From positions 1-29,187 of the forward strand of contig JAHHUI010000007.1 of NCBI GenBank assembly GCA_020024055.1: a DNA stretch of 29,187 nucleotides. The letters run 5' to 3'. Made by a program: the position numbers and the translations under genes. Positions 23,991 through 29,187 of the stretch are shown in pieces. The notes under the pieces were generated by a model. That model ran no database searches. It saw nothing but the letters and a program-made list of their open reading frames with translations, and was not told the origin of the DNA. The DNA comes from Spirochaetaceae bacterium (GTDB taxonomy: Bacteria > Spirochaetota > Spirochaetia > WRBN01). Each line of letters starts with the position of its first letter. Positions within the stretch are counted from its first letter, which is position 1.

Positions 23991-24521
23991 ATGTTAAGAA
24001 ATTCGTTTTTATCACTGTGTATTTTGTCCTTCACGCTGTGTTTTTCCGCCGCCTTACGGGCGCAGATCGTTCCCGGGCAAAGCCGCAGAGATGTTGAGAT
24101 GCACAGCGGTGTGATTTTATGGGAAGAGGAAAATCCCGCCCATACCGCGCAGGTGCATCAGGTTTTATATGCCGGGCAGGGGCACACAGGGCAGATACCA
24201 TTTCTGGCTTTATACATTAACAAAAGATTGCTGATGCCGATATTTTTTGTTTCCGAAGACGGATATATGAGAGTGATGGCGCGCCTTCAGGCCAATCCAG
24301 AGATGACACAGCGCCCGGACGGCCCCTATATGCTTTCTTTCATTTCCCAGAATGGCCAATATGCCTATCGGCTGTCCACAGCATTGATGAATGGCAAAGA
24401 ATTAAGCGAAGGTCTGGCCGAACGAACCTTGCTGATGCGCTATCTTCCTGCTTCCTCAGCCTATGCCATTATGCATGTTGACTATAATGTGGCAAAAGCT
24501 TTAGGCTATGGGCCATCATAA
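23991..24521 (+). CDS. Exported protein, first of three BamE-like neighbours
   Basis: From ATG 23991 the protein begins with a textbook signal peptide (MLRNSFLSLCILSFTLCF, then SAALRA before Gln), so it should be periplasmic. The mature part opens VPGQSRRDVEMHSGVI, matching in position the G-x-S-x-x-x-V motif of BamE/SmpA/OmlA-like domains and the starts of the next two genes. It is then beta-rich (IPFLALYINKRLLMPIFFV). The frame is also open from 23919, giving 24 extra basic residues, but that start touches the repeat of the inserted type IIG gene; neither ATG has a good ribosome site. It is first in a same-strand run of three, 17 nt before the next gene. Function unknown. Confidence 0.72.
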   Translation: MLRNSFLSLCILSFTLCFSAALRAQIVPGQSRRDVEMHSGVILWEEENPAHTAQVHQVLYAGQGHTGQIPFLALYINKRLLMPIFFVSEDGYMRVMARLQANPEMTQRPDGPYMLSFISQNGQYAYRLSTALMNGKELSEGLAERTLLMRYLPASSAYAIMHVDYNVAKALGYGPS

Positions 24522-24538
24522 ATAAAGGAGACAATATT

Positions 24539-25270
24539 TTGAGGCGCATCGGTTTTGCTCTTATTCTTCTTTTCTTTCAGATTTGTCATTTATTTGGCAC
24601 AACAGATCTCTTAGATTTGCCGGTGCATTTGGGCATGGAAAGAGCAGAGATAGAAGAAATTCTGCACGCGCCTTTGTTTTCTTATGCCAAGGTATTTCAT
24701 GCGCAAAAGAGCAAGGCCAGCCCGGCTATTGCCTATGCCCTGTATAAAGTGCCCGAATGGAATGATTCTTTGCCTTCATATATTCTGGCATTTTTCCTTG
24801 AGGGCTATACCATGCGCCTGATTGGCATTTATCAGGACCAGGCCTATCAGAAAACAGCCTGGAATATCGCCAATCAACCCTCCTTGCGCGCCGGCCGGCG
24901 GGGCAATATTGAATATTATCTGCAAAAGGATTACTTTGCCTATTATATTCTTCAGCGCGTGCGGCCCGCCGACAAAAACAGTATTCTCAATTCACAAATG
25001 AAAGACCTGATTTTTCAAACAACAAATATGCCCTATTTTAATATTATTTTCTATCATGATGAGCCAATGTTTGAATTGCTCTATCAGTCGATTAAAGATT
25101 TGAATCTTTTTTCAGAGATTTTTAAAGATTTAATGAAACAGCAGAGCCCCGGCGACAAAGAACAAGGGCAAGAGAGAGAAGATCAGGGTGTGCCGCCTGA
25201 TTTCCCCAATAACCCCGGCCTGCCAAATCCCCAAACAATGCCCAATGAAGAACAGGAGGACGCACCATGA
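24539..25270 (+). CDS. Exported protein, second of three BamE-like neighbours
   Basis: The TTG start at 24539 has AGGAG at optimal spacing. A signal peptide (RRIGFALILLFFQICHLFG) is followed by LPVHLGMERAEIEEILHAPL, the BamE/SmpA-like GMxRxxVExxLxxP pattern. Beta-strand-rich sequence follows, such as PSYILAFFLEGYTMRLIGIY and YFAYYILQRVRPADK. The C-terminal 40 residues are Pro/Gln/Glu-rich and probably disordered (QQSPGDKEQGQEREDQG). The stop overlaps the next start by 4 nt (ATGA), so the genes are translationally coupled. It is probably periplasmic or outer-membrane associated. An assembly or chaperone accessory role is plausible from the motif but not shown. Confidence 0.78.
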   Translation: MRRIGFALILLFFQICHLFGTTDLLDLPVHLGMERAEIEEILHAPLFSYAKVFHAQKSKASPAIAYALYKVPEWNDSLPSYILAFFLEGYTMRLIGIYQDQAYQKTAWNIANQPSLRAGRRGNIEYYLQKDYFAYYILQRVRPADKNSILNSQMKDLIFQTTNMPYFNIIFYHDEPMFELLYQSIKDLNLFSEIFKDLMKQQSPGDKEQGQEREDQGVPPDFPNNPGLPNPQTMPNEEQEDAP

Positions 25271-25917
25271 GCATATATATGCCCAAAGGCAGCATGGCTT
25301 TGATGCTGTGCCTGCTGATTCTGCCGCTTCAATTGCACGCTTATGCCTCTTTGTCTTTGCCCATAGAGCCTCAGATGTCTCGTTCTGATGTCGAGCGTAT
25401 TCTTGGCCGCCCGGGTTTTCTTATTTATACCGGAGTCATGATTCAGGGCATTCCCGAAAAAATGGAAGTGTCTATGGCCGGTTATCGTGTGAATATGAAA
25501 AACAGCCCGGTCAAGCTGATTACCATTATCTTTTTTCAGGATAATGTACAGCTCGCCGTTTCTGCCTTTTATGAGAAAAAGCCCAAGGATAAACTGATGG
25601 CAAAAATATTGAAAAACACGCAGATGAGAGAATTTGATGTGCGCGGTCTTCAGGGATATTTGGATAATAAAACTTTGGATTTTTATTTGTCTGAAAAAGG
25701 CACAGATGGCACGCATTTTCCCCCGCGTGATTTACACGATTATTTTCAAAATGAAGACTTTCTCAATTTTGCTATATCCGATAATGTGATCGATGCCATC
25801 ACAGAATTGGTGAGCGCAAAGCATATTCCCGATCTCTACAGCATCACTTATATGAATCTGCGCCTGGTCGCCAGTGTTGCCTCCCAGGGGCTGCTGACCC
25901 CCAGCTGGAAAAAATAA
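25267..25917 (+). CDS. Exported protein, third of three BamE-like neighbours
   Basis: The ATG at 25267 has AGGAGG at good spacing and overlaps the previous stop by 4 nt. A signal peptide (SMALMLCLLILPLQLHAYA) precedes the best BamE/SmpA-like motif of the three: EPQMSRSDVERILGRPGFLI. This is the pattern by which the OmlA/BamE domain turns into its first helix. Further strands (VKLITIIFFQDNVQLAVSAFY) and a helical C-terminus follow. There is no lipobox Cys, so it is likely soluble in the periplasm. The three genes share a motif and size but little else, so they are diverged paralogues or a domain family assembled in one operon. Confidence 0.8.
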   Translation: MSIYMPKGSMALMLCLLILPLQLHAYASLSLPIEPQMSRSDVERILGRPGFLIYTGVMIQGIPEKMEVSMAGYRVNMKNSPVKLITIIFFQDNVQLAVSAFYEKKPKDKLMAKILKNTQMREFDVRGLQGYLDNKTLDFYLSEKGTDGTHFPPRDLHDYFQNEDFLNFAISDNVIDAITELVSAKHIPDLYSITYMNLRLVASVASQGLLTPSWKK

Positions 25918-25945
25918 AAACCCCGCCGAATGAAATCCGACGGGG
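25911..25945 (-). terminator. Rho-independent terminator after ridA
   Basis: On the minus strand, CCCCGTCGGA (25945-25936) pairs with TTCGGCGGGG (25930-25921) using G-U wobbles, with a 5-nt loop, then TTTTTATTTTTT. The wobbles become mismatches on the plus strand and no T run follows there. It therefore serves the thrS-ridA operon, while its A run overlaps the end of the convergent exported-protein gene. Confidence 0.85.
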
Positions 25946-25979
25946 AAAGTATCAGGCACGAAAACTTCTTTTTATAATT

Positions 25980-26381
25980 TTATTTTTTACATCCGCAATC
26001 ATGCTTCACCAAGGCCACAGCTTCAATTTCCACCAGGCCGCCCTTGGGCAGCTTGGCCACTTGATATGCGCTGCGCGCAGGATAAGGTTCACAGAAATAC
26101 GAAGCATACACCTCGTTCACAGCTGCAAAGTCATTCATATCGGCCAAGAACACTGTTGTTTTAATCACTTTACACATGCTGCTGCCGCCCTCTTCCAGGA
26201 TAGCTTTCAGATTTTCCAAGGCCTGCTTGGTCTGCTGTTTCACATCTCCTGTAATCTCTCCTGTGCCGTCAATACCCAGCTGGCCGCTGGTGTATAAAAA
26301 CGGCCCGACATTGATGGCCTGACTGTATGGCCCAATGGCCGCAGGGGCTTTGTCTGTGTGTATTTGTTTTTTCTCTGGCAT
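25980..26381 (-). CDS. ridA: RidA (YjgF/YER057c/UK114) enamine/imine deaminase
   Basis: RidA hydrolyses reactive 2-aminoacrylate and related enamines made by PLP enzymes such as threonine dehydratase, sparing PLP enzymes from damage. The 133-aa protein shows family features in order: PAAIGPYSQAINVG, FLYTSGQLGID, the trimer-cleft residues in NLKAILEEGGSSM, and the signature ARSAYQVAKLPKGGLVEIEA with the substrate-carboxylate Arg. An unusual Cys-rich tail (HDCGCKK) ends the protein. AAAGGAG precedes the ATG at ideal spacing. It lies 20 nt after thrS, in the same operon; pairing with a threonine enzyme gene may reflect shared control. Confidence 0.95.
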   Translation of the reverse strand: MPEKKQIHTDKAPAAIGPYSQAINVGPFLYTSGQLGIDGTGEITGDVKQQTKQALENLKAILEEGGSSMCKVIKTTVFLADMNDFAAVNEVYASYFCEPYPARSAYQVAKLPKGGLVEIEAVALVKHDCGCKK

Positions 26382-26401
26382 AATTAAACTCCTTTTATGA
26401 T

Positions 26402-28144
26402 TTAATTTTCAAGGCTTCGCGTCGCGATTTTCTCTTGTATCTGCGCAATAAATTTCTCCAGGGGCACATCGGCGCTCTGCTCTCCGCTGCGCACTCGGAT
26501 CGAGGCAGTTTTTGCTTGCATATCCCGGCCGCCCACCACCAGAATATAGGGAATCTTCTGCGCCGCAGCTGTGCGTATCTTAGCATTCATACGATTGTCG
26601 CTCAAGTCTGCCATGCTGCGAATCTTGGCCTTTTTCAGCAGGCTGTTCACCTCGTCAGCATAGTCGTAAAAAGCAGGAGCCACCGGCACCACACACACCT
26701 GATAAGGCGACAGCCACACGGGAAACGCCCCCCCAAAATGCTCGATCAGCACACCGAAGAAACGCTCGATGCTGCCGAAAAGAGCACGATGCACCATATA
26801 GGGCCGCTTGGTCTGGCCGTCTTTGTCGATGAAGGCCATGTCAAAGCGTTCAGGCAGATTGAAGTCGAATTGAATAGTCGACAGCTGCCATTCGCGATTC
26901 ATGCTGTCTTTCACTTTCAGGTCAATCTTGGGTCCGTAAAATGCGCCCCCGCCCTCGTCCACTTTATAGCTCATGCCCGCTTTATCCAGGGCCTTGCGCA
27001 GCGAAGCTTCAGCCACATCCCAGTCGGATTTTGCCCCCACAGATTCTGCAGGCTTTGTGGAAAGATAGGCACTGATGTCTTTGAATCCAAATGTACCCAG
27101 CATGAAAAGACTGAAACGAATCACTTCCTGAATCTCGTCTTCGACCTGATCGGGCGTGCAGATGATATGCGCGTCATCCTGCGTAAAGCCGCGCACGCGC
27201 GGCAGCCCGTGCAAAGCCCCAGCGCGTTCATATCGATACACTGTGCCCAGCTCGGCCCAGCGGCAGGGCAGATCCCGATAGCTGTGCTGATTATTTTTAT
27301 AAATCAGCACATGAAAAGGACAATTCATTGGTTTAACAAAATACTTGTCCTCATCAATCTGCATAGGACTGTACATGCTGTCTTGATAGAAGTCTAAATG
27401 CCCGCTGGTCTGCCAGAGGATCTGCTTGCCGATATGCGGACTGAAGACAAATTCGTAGCCGTTTTCCTTGTGCTGATCGCGCCAGAATTCCTCCAGCGCG
27501 ATGCGCAGACGCCCGCCGTTAGGCTGCCAACAGGCTAATCCGGGGCCAATATCCTCGTGAAAAGAAAAGAGATTCAGCTCGCGTCCTAATTTACGATGAT
27601 CACGCTTTTCCATTTCTTCTTTGTAGGCAATGAATTCTTTTAATTCTTTTTTATTGGGAAAGGCTGTAGCATAAATGCGCTGGAGCATGGGGCGTTTTTC
27701 ATCCCCGCGCCAATAGGCCCCCGCCACAGACATCAATTTGAATCCGCCGGCCGCGATTTGCTTTGTGTTGTTGATATGCGGCCCCTTGCACAGATCCAGA
27801 AAATCACCCACTTGATATGTTGAAATCACCGCATCCGCGGGCAGGTCGTTAATAATTTCTATTTTATATTTCTGATCGGCGAAAATTTTCAGCGCTTCTT
27901 CCCGAGAAATCTCTTTGCGGATAAAATCATCATGCTTTTTCACCAGACGGGCCATTTCGGCTTCAATCTTGGCAAAATCTTCGGCGGTGAAGGTATGTGT
28001 GCATTCCATATCATAATAAAATCCCTCTTCGATGGCAGGTCCAATGGCAAATTGAACCTCTTTGCCATAAAGGTTTTGAATCGCTGACGCCATGATATGC
28101 GCGCAAGAATGCCGCAGCGTCGAAATATCAATCTCAGACATCAT
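26402..28144 (-). CDS. thrS: Threonyl-tRNA synthetase lacking the TGS domain
   Basis: ThrRS charges tRNA-Thr and edits Ser-tRNA-Thr. The 580-aa protein begins directly at the editing domain (LRHSCAHIMASAIQNLYG, the HxxxH site; SAD motif GDFLDLCKGPH). The class II core follows: GPGLACWQPNGGRLR, the zinc Cys in PMNCPFHVLI, motif 2 YRYERAGALHGLPRVRGFTQ with DDAHIIC, motif 3 HRALFGSIERFFG, and the anticodon-binding domain from about 475 (VCVVPVAP). The roughly 60-residue N-terminal TGS domain of E. coli ThrRS (642 aa) is absent, as I recall for Borrelia. Tandem ATGs (28144, 28141) follow GGGG. It has its own promoter upstream and leads into ridA. Confidence 0.96.
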   Translation of the reverse strand: MMSEIDISTLRHSCAHIMASAIQNLYGKEVQFAIGPAIEEGFYYDMECTHTFTAEDFAKIEAEMARLVKKHDDFIRKEISREEALKIFADQKYKIEIINDLPADAVISTYQVGDFLDLCKGPHINNTKQIAAGGFKLMSVAGAYWRGDEKRPMLQRIYATAFPNKKELKEFIAYKEEMEKRDHRKLGRELNLFSFHEDIGPGLACWQPNGGRLRIALEEFWRDQHKENGYEFVFSPHIGKQILWQTSGHLDFYQDSMYSPMQIDEDKYFVKPMNCPFHVLIYKNNQHSYRDLPCRWAELGTVYRYERAGALHGLPRVRGFTQDDAHIICTPDQVEDEIQEVIRFSLFMLGTFGFKDISAYLSTKPAESVGAKSDWDVAEASLRKALDKAGMSYKVDEGGGAFYGPKIDLKVKDSMNREWQLSTIQFDFNLPERFDMAFIDKDGQTKRPYMVHRALFGSIERFFGVLIEHFGGAFPVWLSPYQVCVVPVAPAFYDYADEVNSLLKKAKIRSMADLSDNRMNAKIRTAAAQKIPYILVVGGRDMQAKTASIRVRSGEQSADVPLEKFIAQIQEKIATRSLEN

Positions 28145-28169
28145 TACACCCCGTGTTTTTCTTGATCAT

Positions 28170-28198
28170 ACTATAACATGCCTGGGGAAAGAACACAA
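28170..28198 (-). promoter_or_regulatory. Extended -10 promoter for thrS-ridA
   Basis: On the minus strand, TGTTATAGT (28178-28170) supplies an extended -10, and TTGTGT (28198-28193) lies 17 nt upstream as a weak -35. Transcription would start near 28163, about 20 nt before the thrS ATG. No T-box-like leader fits in that space. Confidence 0.6.
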
Positions 28199-28221
28199 TG
28201 CAGTAGGAGAAGAGGGAATAT

Positions 28222-29187
28222 TTACTGACTGATTGCACCAACAATAGGTGCAGCAGTACCTAGGAACAATCTCTCTAGAATCTGCCAAGCTGCTTTTAAG
28301 TCAGATTCTTTTTGTTCCTCTCCATAGGGCTCATTCCGAACATGCAAGAATTTTGACAATGTATCAAATTCATGTTTTGCTATGCGTGAAGATATGGAAA
28401 ATTTTTCTTTTTGTTTAGAGTCGTTCATTTTTCTGGTAAAACTATGCGAATTCCAAAGATATTTTTTTAGATTTTCTTTTTCGTTTTCGTGTATTAAAAG
28501 TGTACAGATAAGGATTTCTTCAATAATTTTCCTTGTATTAATCATTTTCGCCTCTAAATCATCATCAAGATGTTTATGTTTAAATAACAATGTCTTTAAA
28601 TTTTCGTTTCGTGGGATATAATTTTCACACAACTTTATACCATTGTCATTGATTGTATATATAGTCGAATTTTGATCGAGATCTTGTATAAGATTACTTA
28701 CAAAGCTATGTAAATGAGTGAGAATAATAATTGTATTAGAATTATTTAATTTTTTAATCCGATCTAATGTGTTTCTCTCTCGCCGGATATCAAAACTTGT
28801 GACAGGATCATCAAAAATAATCAAAGAATCTTTGACTTTATTTTTTTCCAATTGGGTAAAGAAAAAACTCAATCCCAAGGCATTGCGTTCGCCTTCACTC
28901 ATCTGATATTTCAATTTAGATGAGTCGATCGATATAGATTTTTCATTTTGTATTCTTTCAATTGTGAAAGGCAGAGTTAAATTAATTTCTTTTGATTTAC
29001 CTGTTGCATTTCTGGTTTGGGGAGCATCAATACTAACTTTAAAATAGTGAAAACCTAAGGATTTCATTTCTTCGTTAATGGAATTTGAAAAATCTTCAGT
29101 TAATTTTTTTAATTCCTCTTCATACTTTTTATTAGCTTGTTTTTCTTTTTTTTTTTTTTTTCTCTTTATTTTGGAAGTTTTCTCTAA
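28222..29187 (-). CDS. C-terminal part of an AAA_13-type (SMC/ABC-like) ATPase
   Basis: The frame is open from the window edge to the TAA at 28222, so only about 320 C-terminal residues are seen. The start is a Lys/Glu-rich coiled coil (KQANKKYEEELKKLTEDF). The nucleotide-binding half follows: the ABC signature-like YQMSEGERNALGLSFFF, Walker B DSLIIFDDPVTSFD, and the switch His in NTIIILTHLHSFV. This arrangement fits AAA_13 proteins, a group that includes the anticodon nucleases PrrC and RloC and other defence ATPases. The last 150 residues are helical and unassigned, perhaps an effector. The coding strand has a 16-A run (29161-29146) in the coiled coil. Much more AT-rich than thrS, so probably acquired. 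Confidence 0.8.
   Translation of the reverse strand, partial: LEKTSKIKRKKKKKEKQANKKYEEELKKLTEDFSNSINEEMKSLGFHYFKVSIDAPQTRNATGKSKEINLTLPFTIERIQNEKSISIDSSKLKYQMSEGERNALGLSFFFTQLEKNKVKDSLIIFDDPVTSFDIRRERNTLDRIKKLNNSNTIIILTHLHSFVSNLIQDLDQNSTIYTINDNGIKLCENYIPRNENLKTLLFKHKHLDDDLEAKMINTRKIIEEILICTLLIHENEKENLKKYLWNSHSFTRKMNDSKQKEKFSISSRIAKHEFDTLSKFLHVRNEPYGEEQKESDLKAAWQILERLFLGTAAPIVGAISQ

Noticed and set aside
26435..27397. Plus-strand open frame of 320 codons inside thrS
   Set aside because: It is antisense to intact class II synthetase motifs. The His-rich product matches nothing and has no ribosome site.

Overview
The window looks like chromosome from a Gram-negative bacterium, most plausibly a spirochaete. 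The hints are loose lipobox signal peptides (FFSC, LFSC), a threonyl-tRNA synthetase without the N-terminal TGS domain, CheW beside replication and envelope genes, and a run of periplasmic proteins with BamE/SmpA-like motifs. No rRNA, tRNA or CRISPR array was seen, so the assignment is inference.

Layout. 1-2731 (minus) is FtsK, cut at its C-terminus by the window edge. It is preceded by an unrecognised 415-aa gene, which diverges from a lipoprotein gene and an MFS permease fused to HEAT-like repeats (4160-7786). 7767-10209 (minus) is an unrecognised 242-aa gene, MazG and a TauE/SafE permease. 10245-11523 (minus) is a compact restriction-modification operon: a Dam-type adenine methyltransferase with its own promoter, and a PD-(D/E)XK nuclease. 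MurG diverges from it (11621-12700).

12838-15086 is an AT-rich accessory patch holding a TM2 protein, a frameshifted lipoprotein gene, a second broken gene, a frameshifted ParA ATPase and a remnant secreted protein. At least six apparent frame breaks crowd into about 2 kb. Housekeeping resumes with CvpA, DNA polymerase III delta-prime and CheW (15129-17376), the last behind a near-ideal sigma-70 promoter. 17381-18651 (minus) is a CPBP membrane protease and a decayed ABC ATPase. 18671-20002 is a six-hairpin glycosidase-like protein, convergent with TatD.

20835-23912 (minus) is a single-chain type IIG restriction-modification enzyme flanked by a 22-nt direct repeat. The repeat supplies the start codon of both this gene and tatD, so the enzyme looks inserted exactly at the 5' end of tatD. 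Next come three co-directional exported proteins (23991-25917), then thrS-ridA (minus, with a promoter and a terminator). The window ends inside an AAA_13-type ATPase whose coding strand carries a 16-A run.

Taken together, conserved genes for division, wall synthesis, replication and translation alternate with defence or mobile insertions (Dam-REase, type IIG, ParA patch, AAA ATPase). The strongest leads are the type IIG insertion at tatD, the GATC site inside the dam promoter, the MFS-HEAT fusion and the triplicated BamE-like exported proteins.
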